NCBI GenBank assembly: GCA_018223185.1 | Contig: JAAEYW010000018.1 | Coordinates: forward strand, 1 to 64,000 | From: Oceanospirillales bacterium | GTDB taxonomy: Bacteria > Pseudomonadota > Gammaproteobacteria > Pseudomonadales > Balneatricaceae | Direction of reading: 5' to 3' | DNA: 64,000 nucleotides | In this document: positions 8,323 to 19,661 of the stretch, piece by piece | Layout of the letters: every line of letters starts with the position of its first letter | Numbering within the stretch: position 1 is the first letter of the stretch | Program-made: the position numbers and the translations under genes | The notes under the pieces: model-generated | What the model was told of the DNA's origin: nothing | What the model saw: only the letters and a program-made list of their open reading frames with translations | Databases searched by the model: none

Positions 8323-10341
8323 GTGAAATACCGTTCCGAAATTGATGGCTTACGAGCATTTGCTGTTTTATCAGTGGTGATATTTCACGCTTTTCCTATG
8401 TGGCTTGAAGGCGGATTTATTGGCGTTGATGTTTTTTTTGTCATCAGTGGTTTTTTGATCACGCGTATTATCTTTGAAGAGTTAGATAAGAATACTTTCA
8501 GTTTTATTGACTTCTTTGGTCGTCGTATCAGGCGTATTTTTCCTGCGTTAATACTCGTGATGGTTACAGCATTGGTATGTGGTTGGTTTGTGCTATTAGC
8601 TGATGAATATGCCCAGCTAGGTAAGCACATAGCAAGTGGCGCAGCCTTCATCCTTAATTTTGTTTTGGTTAAGGAAAGTGGTTATTTTGATAATGTTGCA
8701 GAGACCAAGCCAATGCTTCACTTATGGAGTTTGGCTGTTGAGGAGCAGTTTTATATTATTTGGCCTTTGATGCTATGGTTAGCATGGAAGCGTAAATTTA
8801 ATATACTTGCGCTAACTCTGACCATGGTTTTGCTTTCATTTACACTGAATCTTAAGTTTGTCGGAAGCCAACCAACACACACCTTTTTCTGGCCGATAGG
8901 CAGATTTTGGGAGTTGCTTAGTGGCAGCACTTTAGCGTGGCTGATGCTTTATAAGCGAAGTTATTTGACGCGCTTAAAGATGTCATTGGATCATGTTCTG
9001 ATGCGTATGATTTATTCAGATAAATCTATAGCCAATGGATCAATAGTTGCTAATTTAATGTCTTTTTCTGGACTCCTGATTTTAATAAGTGGCGTTATTC
9101 TGATTAATGAAGGGCTCCAATTTCCTGGGGTATGGGCGTTAATTCCAGTGATGGGTGCTTTGCTTGTTATTGGTTCTGGCTCTGATGCTTTGTTTAACCG
9201 CATCTTTTTAATGAATCCAATAGTTGTTTGGCTAGGCTTAATTAGCTATCCATTATATTTATGGCATTGGCCGATTTTATCTTTTTTGCGAATTGTTGAG
9301 GGTGAGACCTCTTATATAGAGACGCGTATTATTGCTGTTGTCGTATCTGTCTTTTTAGCTTGGCTGACCTATGCAGTGATAGAAAAACCTATTCGGTTTA
9401 GCAGATATAAATACTCAGTAACGACTGTTGCTGGAGTTTTAACTCTTACTTTAGGTATTACGGGTTACTTCACGTTTAATAGCAAAGGTTTTCCATCAAG
9501 AAATATTGAAGTAGGTAAGATTGTCGAGGCGAAAGGCGACTGGAGTTATCCTGACGGTCTTGAGCGGATAAGAGGTTATGAGGCTAAGGTTTTCACCACC
9601 AGTCGGTCTAAACCAAACGTTGCTTTTCTGGGGGATTCGCATATAGAGCAGTATGGACCACGTGTTGTCGATCTGTATCAGAAGGGATTATCAAGAGAAG
9701 TCGTTTTTGTTACCGTGGGAGGGTGTCCGCCAATTCCTTCAATAATCGTAAAAAATCATAAAAAATGTGCCAATCTTCTGGAAAACTTTAACAGTGTTCT
9801 GAGAAAATACCCTATCGATACGGTGGTAATAGGAGCAGCTTTTAACGGTTATTTAAGCACGCCAGAACATGCCGGAGGTAAGTACGACTACTACTATAAA
9901 GATGGCGATAATGCTGTATCGCTTTCTTCTGCAGAGGGCATTGCTCTGGCGAAAAAATCTTTTTACAACTTTGCTAAAGAACTGGCTGATAGATATCGTG
10001 TAATTGTTTTGCTCGATATACCAAGCGGGCAGGATTTTTCACCGCAGGCGATGTTGAATGCAACAAACAAAAAACGACCGTTGTTGATGACCGACATGAA
10101 AACTTACTCTTCACCGTTTGAAAGATACGATTTGCAAATACAGCTTGAAGATGAAATGACTCAAGTGTTTTCAGCGTCAGAGGTTATAACAATAAGGCAA
10201 TCAGAGCTCATTTGTCCGAATGGGTTATGTAGGGCGTTATCCGGAGATGGAAGACCAATATATAAGGACAGTGGCCATATGCGACCATGGTTTGTAACCG
10301 AAGTTATGGATGTGATCGACGGTGTACTGATGAAGATGTGA
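8323..10341 (+). CDS. Membrane O-acyltransferase with C-terminal SGNH domain (OafA/OafB-like)
   Basis: A 672-residue fusion. Residues about 1-365 are an acyltransferase-3 domain of roughly ten membrane helices, beginning with the family signature RSEIDGLRAFAVLSVV, a catalytic-type His22, and GVDVFFVISGFLI. After a further helix, residues about 430-670 form a periplasmic SGNH domain with GDSH near the start and a late DSGHM block supplying Asp/His. Such fusions transfer acetyl groups to O-antigen or other surface sugars. The start is GTG with AAAGGA upstream. The gene is visibly AT-richer than its neighbours and stands alone, suggesting lateral gain. The sugar acceptor cannot be told. Confidence 0.88.
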   Translation: MKYRSEIDGLRAFAVLSVVIFHAFPMWLEGGFIGVDVFFVISGFLITRIIFEELDKNTFSFIDFFGRRIRRIFPALILVMVTALVCGWFVLLADEYAQLGKHIASGAAFILNFVLVKESGYFDNVAETKPMLHLWSLAVEEQFYIIWPLMLWLAWKRKFNILALTLTMVLLSFTLNLKFVGSQPTHTFFWPIGRFWELLSGSTLAWLMLYKRSYLTRLKMSLDHVLMRMIYSDKSIANGSIVANLMSFSGLLILISGVILINEGLQFPGVWALIPVMGALLVIGSGSDALFNRIFLMNPIVVWLGLISYPLYLWHWPILSFLRIVEGETSYIETRIIAVVVSVFLAWLTYAVIEKPIRFSRYKYSVTTVAGVLTLTLGITGYFTFNSKGFPSRNIEVGKIVEAKGDWSYPDGLERIRGYEAKVFTTSRSKPNVAFLGDSHIEQYGPRVVDLYQKGLSREVVFVTVGGCPPIPSIIVKNHKKCANLLENFNSVLRKYPIDTVVIGAAFNGYLSTPEHAGGKYDYYYKDGDNAVSLSSAEGIALAKKSFYNFAKELADRYRVIVLLDIPSGQDFSPQAMLNATNKKRPLLMTDMKTYSSPFERYDLQIQLEDEMTQVFSASEVITIRQSELICPNGLCRALSGDGRPIYKDSGHMRPWFVTEVMDVIDGVLMKM

Positions 10342-10860
10342 TCGTTGAAAAGAAGCCCTTAAGTAGCTATTCAGAAGGTTTTTGTGGCTTGATGCGCGCC
10401 AGTTCTTACTCGAGAAGGACCTGAAAATTATTAGTATTAAAGTTGTTTTCAGACGTGGCTTTCGTGAGTCAGAGAGCCAGTACTGAAGCGGAACAGGGGC
10501 ATTATTCTAAGGTGCCCGCAACGTTATGTTGCCAGTGTGGTGTTGCCCGATGGTAAAACGACTTGAAGGCAGAACAGCAGTACGATTCAACCAGAGCTCA
10601 GTTGGTATTCTAGGGGCTTTCATCAGAGATGTATTGCCGCGTTATCTGGTGGATATCCACAATGGGACTTACGTTCTGATCTGTAATGTGCAATATCCTC
10701 ATCTTGGGTTCGCCATCAGGACGAGCCATTTCTATACTGTTGCTACCGGACTGTTGGTACCGCTCAGATAGTAAAAATTACTGTAAATTGGCTAATGGAA
10801 TAGGCGCAGTACCTGATCGCTCTTAATGTCATCACCTGATAAATCGGTTACAGCTTATTC
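10342..10860. other. Gene-free gap containing repeat copy R
   Basis: No gene is supported. A plus-strand frame at 10526-10771 is open, but parts of it match the non-coding-looking 12222-12372 region, so I treat it as a diverged repeat. No terminator is evident after the acyltransferase. Confidence 0.5.
10676..10755 (+). repeat. Diverged repeat R, left copy
   Basis: This ~80-bp stretch matches 12291-12372 in the same orientation; shared blocks include AATGTGCAATA, TTCGCCATCAG, ACGA and TTCTATACTG. A second shared block, CCCGATGGTAA, lies at about 10546 and 12233. The left copy has about 60 extra bases between the two blocks. The pair flanks the histidine kinase gene and its decayed copy. Confidence 0.65.
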
Positions 10861-11895
10861 TTACAGCTCCAGTGTGACATGATGCTCCTCTTCGCAAGAG
10901 TTCGTATCGTCGGCGAGTTTAAGTTCCACCCAAAAACTACAGCCTTTACCGGCAGGACTCTCGACACCGATCCGCCCGCCCATCGCTTCAATCAGATTTT
11001 TTGACAGAGCCAGACCGATGCCTGTTCCTTCTATAGTGTTGTGCCTGGCCAGGCGGACAAAGGGCTTGAATAACTGGTTGATTTCTGCCGGAGAGAGGCC
11101 GCGTCCCGAATCGGTGACGGAGATTCGCAGGTAGTGCTCATCAATAACACGGCTGTCGAGGACGACTGGGCCATTGTCCTCGCTATATTTAACGGCATTG
11201 CTGAGCAGATTCAGCATGATCTGCTTCAGTCGTGAAAAATCTGCTTTTACCATATGTGGTTTGGCGTTGATGTGGTTAATAAGCTGCAGATTACGTTTTT
11301 TCGCAGCGCCACTGATCAGTGATATGGACTGATTCAGCACCTCGGTCAGTGAGGTGTTTTGGATACACATATCGACTCGCCCTGACTCAATCTTGGCCAG
11401 GTCGAGCATGTCATTGATCAGTGTTAACAGGTGACGTCCTGCCGTGAGAATTTCGCCGACATGTTCGTTCTGATACTCAGTCATAATTTCCTGCTCCATC
11501 TCGAGCAGCTGCCCAAATCCGAGGATGGCGTTCAGCGGTGTTCGCAGCTCATGACTCACCGATGAAAGGAACCGGGTCTTGGCCTGGCTTGCGTGCTCGG
11601 CACGCTCCAGCGCTTCGGCCAGTTCATGAGTACGGTCAGCGACAGTTGTCTCCAGGTCGCAGATCAGTTGTTGCAGGCGTCTTTTTTGAATCCCGATCAG
11701 ACAGCCCATGAAACCGAGCACAAAAGGTGCGCTGTCGATGATGTAATGAAGGTAGTTGTTGGCGTGTAACTGCTTAACGGAAGCCCAGGAAACGGTAAGT
11801 TCACTGAGCACCATATCCAAAGCGATTGCTCCCAGCGGGAAGCATAACCCAAATAAAAAACCGTATAGCGACCAGCGATAGATTATTGTCGTCAT
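10861..11895 (-). CDS. Orphan membrane sensor histidine kinase
   Basis: A 344-residue kinase. Two hydrophobic helices (about 8-30 and 50-70) anchor it with almost no periplasmic loop, followed by a coiled linker (75-105). The dimerisation/phosphoacceptor domain carries His115 in SHELRTPLNAILGFGQLLE. The ATPase domain shows the N box (QIMLNLLSNAVKYS), DSGRGL and GTGIGLALS. There is no receiver domain and no response regulator gene nearby, so its partner is unknown; the small sensor part suggests intramembrane or cytoplasmic sensing. A degraded copy of its C-terminal ATPase segment lies just upstream at 12030-12167. Confidence 0.88.
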   Translation of the reverse strand: MTTIIYRWSLYGFLFGLCFPLGAIALDMVLSELTVSWASVKQLHANNYLHYIIDSAPFVLGFMGCLIGIQKRRLQQLICDLETTVADRTHELAEALERAEHASQAKTRFLSSVSHELRTPLNAILGFGQLLEMEQEIMTEYQNEHVGEILTAGRHLLTLINDMLDLAKIESGRVDMCIQNTSLTEVLNQSISLISGAAKKRNLQLINHINAKPHMVKADFSRLKQIMLNLLSNAVKYSEDNGPVVLDSRVIDEHYLRISVTDSGRGLSPAEINQLFKPFVRLARHNTIEGTGIGLALSKNLIEAMGGRIGVESPAGKGCSFWVELKLADDTNSCEEEHHVTLEL

Positions 11896-12029
11896 GGCTA
11901 CCTTGCAAAAAGAGCAGTATCAAAACAAAACTATACCAAAATAGCGATAACCCAGCCACAGGCTCTTTTACAGCGGTTTAGTTGTGAAGGGATATTCCAG
12001 AATTCGAGCGTTGGCCTGCTGATTTTTAT

Positions 12030-12167
12030 TCAGCCACGACTACAGTCTTGCCGGGAGGACACCAGATTCTCCCTCTCTGCTTTTCCATTGACTCAATCAG
12101 ATTTTTCGATAGAAGCAGGCTACTGCCTGTTTATTCGATCATGCCAGGCCAGGCTGACCAAAAACGT
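12030..12167 (-). pseudogene. Decayed C-terminal fragment of a histidine kinase
   Basis: Plus-strand bases 12030-12167 align with 10926-11062 inside the intact kinase gene, in the same orientation. Matching blocks include ACTACAG, CAATCAGATTTTT, TGCCTGTT and GCCAGGCCAGGC versus GCCTGGCCAGGC. The segment corresponds to the GTGIGLALS-to-C-terminus part of the ATPase domain. Substitutions, small indels and an in-frame stop destroy the reading frame. It is a remnant of a duplication of this kinase gene or of a related kinase. Confidence 0.7.
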
Positions 12168-12290
12168 AGACTGCGACGGCGAATTGTTATCCTGTGCGCT
12201 GAGAGGCTACGGTGTGCAGGTGTTTTGCTACCCGATGGTAAGGACGCGCATCAGGACCACTGCAGTTCGGCCTGTTATAAGCCTCTGGTT

Positions 12291-12372
12291 TCTGCAATGT
12301 GCAATACCTTCTTATTTCGTTTCGCCATCAGAACGACCCGCTTCTATACTGATTGTTATCTGCCAGACAGTT
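12291..12372 (+). repeat. Diverged repeat R, right copy
   Basis: Partner of 10676-10755, same orientation; ends about 45 bases before the N-ATPase beta-subunit start. See the left copy for the shared blocks. Confidence 0.65.
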
Positions 12373-12374
12373 AA

Positions 12375-14245
<1,871 letters not shown>

Positions 14246-14253
<8 letters not shown>

Positions 14254-14602
14254 AAAACCCGGGATCAATAAGCGGACCGGAAAAAAAGAGCTCAGCAAAC
14301 AAGAGTTCAGCAAACAAGTGGGTGATATGGCTGAGCGCAAACTCAGGGCTCAGCGTCATATTTCCCGAACGGTCTGGTCTGGTCTGGGAATGATGGGACT
14401 GATTGGCTGGTCGGTGGCGATGCCTACCCTGCTTGGCACTGCGCTTGGGCTCTGGCTGGATAAGCGTAACCCTGGCGAACATTCATGGACACTGGCGCTA
14501 CTGGCTATCGGACTTGGGCTGGGGTGTCTTAATGCCTGGCGCTGGGTTGTGAAGGAAGACAGGGAGATTCATCGGGACGAGGGTGAGGATAATCATGAGT
14601 GA
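14246..14602 (+). CDS. atpQ: N-ATPase AtpQ (AtpI-like membrane protein)
   Basis: A 118-residue protein with a charged N-terminal 45 residues and two membrane helices (about 46-72 and 84-104), resembling the AtpI family that assists c-ring assembly. In N-ATPase operons this second-tier gene is called atpQ. The start overlaps atpC by eight bases. A short internal repeat (LSKQEFSKQ) lies near residue 17. Confidence 0.82.
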
Positions 14603-14912
14603 GATTCTACCTATTCTATGGGCATTATTGCTGGCGCTTATTGAGGGCGTATTACTCGGGGTGTTTTTTTACGCAGGGCTCTGGTGGACCGTGCGCCGAC
14701 TGGGCTCCGTTAAACAGGTAGCGCTACTGTTTTTAGGCAGCCTGCTACTGCGCACGATAGTGGTTATGCTGGGGTTCTATTTTATTCTGGGTGATAGCTG
14801 GCAACACTTACTGGCAGGTCTGACCGGTTTTGTTATTGCGCGTTTCATCGTTATCCGGTTAACCCGTCCAGCCGATGACCTGACAACCTCTGTTATGGCT
14901 GATAACTCATGA
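14595..14912 (+). CDS. atpR: N-ATPase AtpR (small membrane protein)
   Basis: About 105 residues with three predicted membrane helices. The family is specific to N-ATPase operons and is proposed to act with AtpQ in rotor assembly or ion supply; this role is inferred from published operon surveys, not from the sequence. I chose the ATG at 14595, with GAGG seven bases upstream, over the GTG at 14583. The ATG overlaps the atpQ stop. Confidence 0.8.
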   Translation: MSEILPILWALLLALIEGVLLGVFFYAGLWWTVRRLGSVKQVALLFLGSLLLRTIVVMLGFYFILGDSWQHLLAGLTGFVIARFIVIRLTRPADDLTTSVMADNS

Positions 14913-15604
14913 ATATTAGTCCGGACAATATTATTTACTGGCAGGTGGGTTTTTTTAAGCTCAATGCCACCATTGTTTACACCTGGGGGCTGATGTTTGT
15001 GCTGGTGATCACTTCAAAGCTGATCACACGACGTCTGTCGATCGGTCTGCAGCGTTCACGCTGGCAGAATCTGATGGAGATTATCGTCACCAGTATTAAT
15101 CAGCAGATCGAAGAGGTGGGACTGAAAAATCCGCAAAAATACATTGGCTTTCTTGGCAGCCTGTTTCTGTTTGTTGCTATGGCTGCCCTGTTAACGATTA
15201 TACCGGGTTATGAAACACCAACCGGATCGCTTTCAACCACCGCTGCTCTGGCGATCTGCGTGTTTGTGGCGGTGCCGATGTTTGGTATTCAGCAGAGTGG
15301 GTTGGGGAGGTATCTGCGTGGTTACCTGAAACCAACGGTTATCATGTTGCCATTTAATATTGTTAGTGAGGTCACCCGCACTCTGGCGCTGGCGGTGCGC
15401 TTGTTTGGCAACATGATGAGCGGCGCTATGATACTCGCCATCCTGCTGACCATTACCCCCTTTATTTTCCCGGTTGTGATGAGCGCGCTGGGGTTGTTGA
15501 CCGGGATGGTGCAGGCGTACATCTTCAGCATTCTGGCCACCGTGTATATTGCGGCAGCTACGAGGATCAGCGACACCCGGCTGGATGATAAAAAAGAGCT
15601 GTGA
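14909..15604 (+). CDS. atpB: N-ATPase subunit a
   Basis: A 231-residue membrane stator subunit forming the ion half-channels. Five to six hydrophobic helices are visible, and the essential arginine lies in the helix ALAVRLFGNMMSG, followed by the conserved C-terminal segment MVQAYIFSILATVYIAAA. It is slightly shorter than housekeeping subunit a. The start overlaps the atpR stop (ATGA). Confidence 0.93.
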   Translation: MNISPDNIIYWQVGFFKLNATIVYTWGLMFVLVITSKLITRRLSIGLQRSRWQNLMEIIVTSINQQIEEVGLKNPQKYIGFLGSLFLFVAMAALLTIIPGYETPTGSLSTTAALAICVFVAVPMFGIQQSGLGRYLRGYLKPTVIMLPFNIVSEVTRTLALAVRLFGNMMSGAMILAILLTITPFIFPVVMSALGLLTGMVQAYIFSILATVYIAAATRISDTRLDDKKEL

Positions 15605-15695
15605 AGCTGATTATATTTGAAAGCGAGATGTTTTTTAAAACAGACATGTTTTGTATGCACATTGTGAAATTTCAAATACGAAAATGTAAGGAGCT
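15605..15695 (+). promoter_or_regulatory. Structured leader before atpE
   Basis: This is the only sizeable gap inside the N-ATPase operon (91 bases). It is A/T-rich, has perfect 9-base inverted arms (TATTTGAAA at 15614-15622, TTTCAAATA at 15670-15678) and an inner TGTTTT/AAAACA hairpin, and ends in a strong TAAGGAG ribosome site. It may boost translation of the c subunit, needed in many copies, as a different A/U-rich leader does in E. coli atpE. Confidence 0.45.
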
Positions 15696-15980
15696 ATGAT
15701 GGACAGCGCAACAATGATCGCTATGGTATCCATTTTTACTGCAGGCATAACTATTAGCATCGGCGTTATTGCGCCCTCGCTGGGGGAGGGCCGGGCAGTG
15801 TCCGTCGCGCTAACCTCGCTGGCGCAGCAGCCTGATGCGTCTGCCACCATTACCCGAACGCTGTTTGTGGGGCTGGCGATGATTGAATCCACCGCTATAT
15901 ACTGTTTTGTGGTGTCGATGATTCTGATTTTTGCCAATCCGTTCTGGAACTACTTTATCACTCCGGCAACCGGACAATAA
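15696..15980 (+). CDS. atpE: N-ATPase rotor subunit c, two-carboxylate type
   Basis: A 94-residue hairpin of two membrane helices joined by the polar loop AQQPDA. Helix 2 carries MIESTAIY: Glu64, Ser65, Thr66 and Tyr69 match the Na+-ligand set of Ilyobacter-type rings (E65, S66, T67, Y70). Helix 1 has Glu31 in SLGEGRA where Ilyobacter has Gln32, giving the two-carboxylate motif known from some Na+ rotors. I infer Na+ (or Na+/H+) translocation. A second in-frame ATG follows the first immediately. Confidence 0.95.
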   Translation: MMDSATMIAMVSIFTAGITISIGVIAPSLGEGRAVSVALTSLAQQPDASATITRTLFVGLAMIESTAIYCFVVSMILIFANPFWNYFITPATGQ

Positions 15981-15983
15981 CCG

Positions 15984-16805
15984 ATGCTGATTGACTGGTT
16001 TACCGTTATCGCTCAGGTCGTCAACTTCCTAATTCTGGTGTGGTTGCTGAAGCGTTTCCTCTATCGGCCAATTCTCGATGCGATTGATGACCGGGAACAG
16101 CGTATTGCTACGAAAATTGCTTCTGCCGAAGCAAAAGAGCATGAAGCACAGCAGCAGCGTCAGGCCTATCAGTTAAAAAACGAGGCGTTTGAGCAGCAGC
16201 GAAATACGCAGATTAATCAGATGCATGCGGCAGTGAATGCGGAGCGTGAAATGTTGCTTGATGTCGCTCGAAAGCAATCTGAGGTGTTGCGTGAGCGCCT
16301 GGTTCAGGCACAGAGAAGCGAGCAGCTTATGCTGAATGAAGAGCTCAGACGTCGTACACAGAAAGAGGTGTTTGCGATTGCCCGTAAAGCGTTATGTGAT
16401 CTTGCCGGAACAACTCTGGAGCAGCGCATGACCGAAATATTTATGGCGCGACTGCGTGAGCTGAATGACGAACAAATAGCGGGGTTGAAATCGGCATTCA
16501 GTGATGTCCTGCGTATACGAACGGCTTTTCAGCTGTCAGCGCAACAGCAGGCCGATATTGAAATGCAGATTGCAGAGATTTTTGGTGAGCAGAAATCGGT
16601 CGAATTTGTTATCACAGCGGATCTGATCAGTGGAATTGAGATCAGCGCGAAGGGACGTAAGATTGCATGGAGCATTGCTGATTATCTGGGCTCGTTAGAA
16701 CGGAGTGTTGACGAGCTGCTGAAACCCCGGTCTGAAGTGGTGAGCACTGATCCGGAAAGCTCAGGCACGGCAATGATAAAGGGTGTTGATAGCCATGAGC
16801 ACTGA
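15984..16805 (+). CDS. atpF: N-ATPase long subunit b
   Basis: A 273-residue stator stalk: one N-terminal membrane helix (about 5-25, [11 protein letters not shown]), the [11 protein letters not shown] start of the long coiled coil (about 35-150), and an extra C-terminal globular part (about 150-260). Housekeeping b subunits are ~156 residues. In N-ATPases no delta gene is present, and the extended b is thought to take over delta's role of binding alpha; the operon here indeed lacks delta. The last bases overlap atpA. Confidence 0.92.
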   Translation: MLIDWFTVIAQVVNFLILVWLLKRFLYRPILDAIDDREQRIATKIASAEAKEHEAQQQRQAYQLKNEAFEQQRNTQINQMHAAVNAEREMLLDVARKQSEVLRERLVQAQRSEQLMLNEELRRRTQKEVFAIARKALCDLAGTTLEQRMTEIFMARLRELNDEQIAGLKSAFSDVLRIRTAFQLSAQQQADIEMQIAEIFGEQKSVEFVITADLISGIEISAKGRKIAWSIADYLGSLERSVDELLKPRSEVVSTDPESSGTAMIKGVDSHEH

Positions 16806-18357
16806 AGACACCTTCGGCGATACCCTCACCGAGCTGTTCGACAGTGTGTTTAGCCGAATTGCTCAGGCGCGGGAGTCTGTCATACCCGCTCTTACTCCGC
16901 GTGAAACCGGAACAATTACCAGTATCATCACGGGCATTGCTAAGGTATCCGGTTTGCCGGGCGTCGGTTTTGATGAACTGCTTAAATTCTCCGGTGATAT
17001 TTATGGCATCGCATTTAATGTCGATGAAGATGAGATTGGGGTAATTCTGCTTGGCGATTATTCCAGTTTGCAGGCGGGAGATGAGGTCGAACGCCTTGAC
17101 CGTGTGGTGGATGTGCCAGTGGGGGATGGATTGATCGGGCGTATCATTAATCCGATAGGTCAGCCGCTTGACGGGAAGGGGCGGCTGGTTACCAGTGAAC
17201 GTCAGCCGGTTGAATCCCCGGCGCCCTCTATTCTGGATCGTGACCCGGTTACTGAACCGCTGCAAACCGGCATCAAAGTTATTGATGCACTGATTCCGGT
17301 GGGCCGGGGGCAGCGTGAACTGATTCTCGGTGATCGGCAGACCGGTAAAACGGCTATTGCGCTCGATACGATACTCAATCAGCGAGGCAAAAATGTGTTG
17401 TGCGTATATTGTGCTATTGGTCAGCGTGCTTCGGGCGTCGCCAAGGTGATCGCCACATTGCGGGAGCAGGGTGCGTTAGAGTACAGCGTTGTTGTGGTTA
17501 CTGAAGGTAATGACCCACCCGGACTGGCATACGTGGCTCCCTATGCCGCGACCAGCATCGCAGAGTATTTTATGCAGCAGGGGCGCGATGTTCTGGTTGT
17601 TTATGATGACCTCACTCACCACGCCCGGGCTTACCGTGAACTGTCTCTGCTGTTGCGACGGCCGCCGGGTCGGGAAGCCTTTCCCGGTGATATTTTTTAT
17701 ATACATTCCCGGTTACTTGAGCGCGCCACGCACCTGTGCCCGGAACTTGGGGGCGGGTCGATTACGGCACTGCCGATTATTGAAACCGAGGCGCAGGATA
17801 TTTCAGCCTATATACCCACTAATCTGATCTCCATTACCGATGGGCAGATCTATCTTTCACCCTCGTTGTTTGAGCTGGGTGTGCTGCCGGCAGTTGATGT
17901 GGGTAGGTCTGTTTCACGGGTCGGTGGTAAGGCGCAGCGGGCAGCATACCGTGCTGTGGCGGGCGATCTTAAACTTGCTTACGCACAGTTTGAAGAGATG
18001 GAATCCTTTGCCCGTTTTGGTGCCCGACTGGATGACAATACGCTTAAAACTCTTGAGCATGGTCGTCGCATCCGGGCCTGCTTACAGCAGCAGGAATTTG
18101 ATCCGGTTTCCATGGCAGAACAGATAATCGTGTTGTTGGCGCTGACGGCAAATCTTTTTGATGCGATTCCTCTGGAACATATGAGCGAAGCAGAGGCCGC
18201 TGTGCGCCAGAGCGCTACAGATATGCCGCCTGACGTGTGTGCCCGGTTTGACAGCGCTAAAACTCTCAGCGATGCGGATCGGGCGGTGATTACCCGGATC
18301 GCCAGCAGTGCACTCAGGCGCTTTCTTCCTGAGCCGACCGCGGAACAAAAATCATGA
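16795..18357 (+). CDS. atpA: N-ATPase alpha subunit
   Basis: Non-catalytic nucleotide-binding subunit of the F1 head. Walker A GDRQTGKT includes Lys185 from this start; the downstream [27 protein letters not shown] segment is characteristic of alpha. I chose the ATG at 16795 (AAAGGG about ten bases before) rather than the GTG at 16783. The start overlaps atpF by 11 bases and the stop overlaps atpG by four. Confidence 0.94.
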   Translation: MSTEDTFGDTLTELFDSVFSRIAQARESVIPALTPRETGTITSIITGIAKVSGLPGVGFDELLKFSGDIYGIAFNVDEDEIGVILLGDYSSLQAGDEVERLDRVVDVPVGDGLIGRIINPIGQPLDGKGRLVTSERQPVESPAPSILDRDPVTEPLQTGIKVIDALIPVGRGQRELILGDRQTGKTAIALDTILNQRGKNVLCVYCAIGQRASGVAKVIATLREQGALEYSVVVVTEGNDPPGLAYVAPYAATSIAEYFMQQGRDVLVVYDDLTHHARAYRELSLLLRRPPGREAFPGDIFYIHSRLLERATHLCPELGGGSITALPIIETEAQDISAYIPTNLISITDGQIYLSPSLFELGVLPAVDVGRSVSRVGGKAQRAAYRAVAGDLKLAYAQFEEMESFARFGARLDDNTLKTLEHGRRIRACLQQQEFDPVSMAEQIIVLLALTANLFDAIPLEHMSEAEAAVRQSATDMPPDVCARFDSAKTLSDADRAVITRIASSALRRFLPEPTAEQKS

Positions 18358-19247
18358 GCGAAAGCGTCGCCAGCCTGCGTCACAAAATAAGCAGTGCTGA
18401 AGAGCTTGAGTCGGTTGTGCGGACCATGAAAGCGATGGCCGCATCCAGCATCAGTCAGTACGAAAATGCAGTACGTTCACTGGATGATTATTATCGAACG
18501 GTGCAGCTCGGTCTCGCCGCCTGCTTTCGGGAAAACCGGTCTCCGGGTGTTATCCCGCCACTGAAAAAGCACCAGCAGATTCCCATTGCCGCCATTGTGT
18601 TTGGTTCTGACCAGGGGCTGGTCGGGCAGTTTAACGAGATCATGGTGGAATATGCTGTCGATGCATTGCAAAAACAGCCGGGAAAAAAGACCGTCTGGGC
18701 GGTGGGTGCCCGCATACATTCGCGTCTGACGGATATCGGTTTGCAGCCCTTGGGAGGTTTTGCTCTGCCGGGCTCAATCAATGCGATTGCTCCGTTGATC
18801 GGTGATATTCTGATTGAACTGGAAGCGCGTCGAGAACAGGGCTTAATTGAACAGGTTTACCTGTTTAATCATCACCCTGTCAGCGGAGCGGTTTATACTC
18901 CGGTCAGTCAGCAGTTACTGCCACTGGATCAGTCATGGTTGCTTCATCTGTCTGAAATCCCCTGGCCAACGCAAAACCTGCCTGAGGTAATAGGCCGTCG
19001 GGAACAAACTCTGAGCGCCCTGGTGCGGGAATATCTGTTTGTGACGTTATTCAGAGCATGTGCTGAATCTCTGGCCAGTGAAAATGCCAGCCGACTGGCG
19101 GCTATGCAGCGCGCCGAAAAAAACATCGATGAATTGCAGAACGATCTTAACCGCTCTTATCATCGCTTACGGCAAAACGGAATTGATGAGGAGTTGTTTG
19201 ATGTTTTTTCCGGCTTTGAGGCACTGAAAAATGAAGCCGGGTTATGA
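18354..19247 (+). CDS. atpG: N-ATPase gamma subunit
   Basis: A 297-residue rotor shaft with the two conserved terminal helices: N-terminal [23 protein letters not shown] and C-terminal [18 protein letters not shown]. The middle carries the [12 protein letters not shown] Rossmann-like motif of gamma. It is the last gene of the operon; its ATG overlaps the atpA stop. No obvious terminator follows in the next 150 bases. Confidence 0.92.
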   Translation: MSESVASLRHKISSAEELESVVRTMKAMAASSISQYENAVRSLDDYYRTVQLGLAACFRENRSPGVIPPLKKHQQIPIAAIVFGSDQGLVGQFNEIMVEYAVDALQKQPGKKTVWAVGARIHSRLTDIGLQPLGGFALPGSINAIAPLIGDILIELEARREQGLIEQVYLFNHHPVSGAVYTPVSQQLLPLDQSWLLHLSEIPWPTQNLPEVIGRREQTLSALVREYLFVTLFRACAESLASENASRLAAMQRAEKNIDELQNDLNRSYHRLRQNGIDEELFDVFSGFEALKNEAGL

Positions 19248-19661
19248 GTCAGGAAGATGATACACGTCGGGTATATGCCTCCTGCGTGTCGCTCTGTTAA
19301 ACATCTGTCAGTTTGGCGGGCCCTGTGCGGTGTCAGCTGTTTAAACAGATAGTGCATGCGTTAGGCCAGACATTTCAATATCGTGTGAATGTGGGCGTAG
19401 ACTGATGGTGTCAGGGTGTCAGGGTGTCAGGGTGTCAGGGTGTCAGGGTGTCAGGGTGTCAGGGCGTTAGAGGGTCTGTGGTTATATTGAGCCTGAACTG
19501 TGTTCGCAGACCATTGAGTAATACACAAACGTCAGGAGTGTCTGGGTTGCTTGCCCTGAAGATGGTTAAGCGGGTGTTCTATCACCTGCGTCCGGAAGTG
19601 AATATTCTGTAATCAAAGGTGAAAAAAGCTCTGGCAGCATATCTGGTACTCTTATCTGTTC
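19248..19661. other. Gene-free gap with tandem array
   Basis: Between atpG and trhA, which converge. It holds the 8-bp tandem repeat described separately and a perfect palindrome CTGTTTAAACAG near 19338. No protein frame is convincing and no clear terminator for either gene was found. Confidence 0.55.
19408..19463 (+). repeat. Tandem repeat, 7 x GTGTCAGG
   Basis: Seven exact head-to-tail copies of the octamer GTGTCAGG (56 bases), followed by a degenerate unit. The identity of all copies indicates recent expansion or homogenisation. It lies outside genes, downstream of both flanking genes. Confidence 0.95.

Noticed and set aside
10526-10771. Open plus-strand frame of 81 codons downstream of the acyltransferase
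   Set aside because: Parts of it match a diverged repeat whose other copy is not open in the same way; no ribosome site.
19408-19463. CRISPR array
   Set aside because: The units are 8 bp with no spacers and no cas genes in the window.
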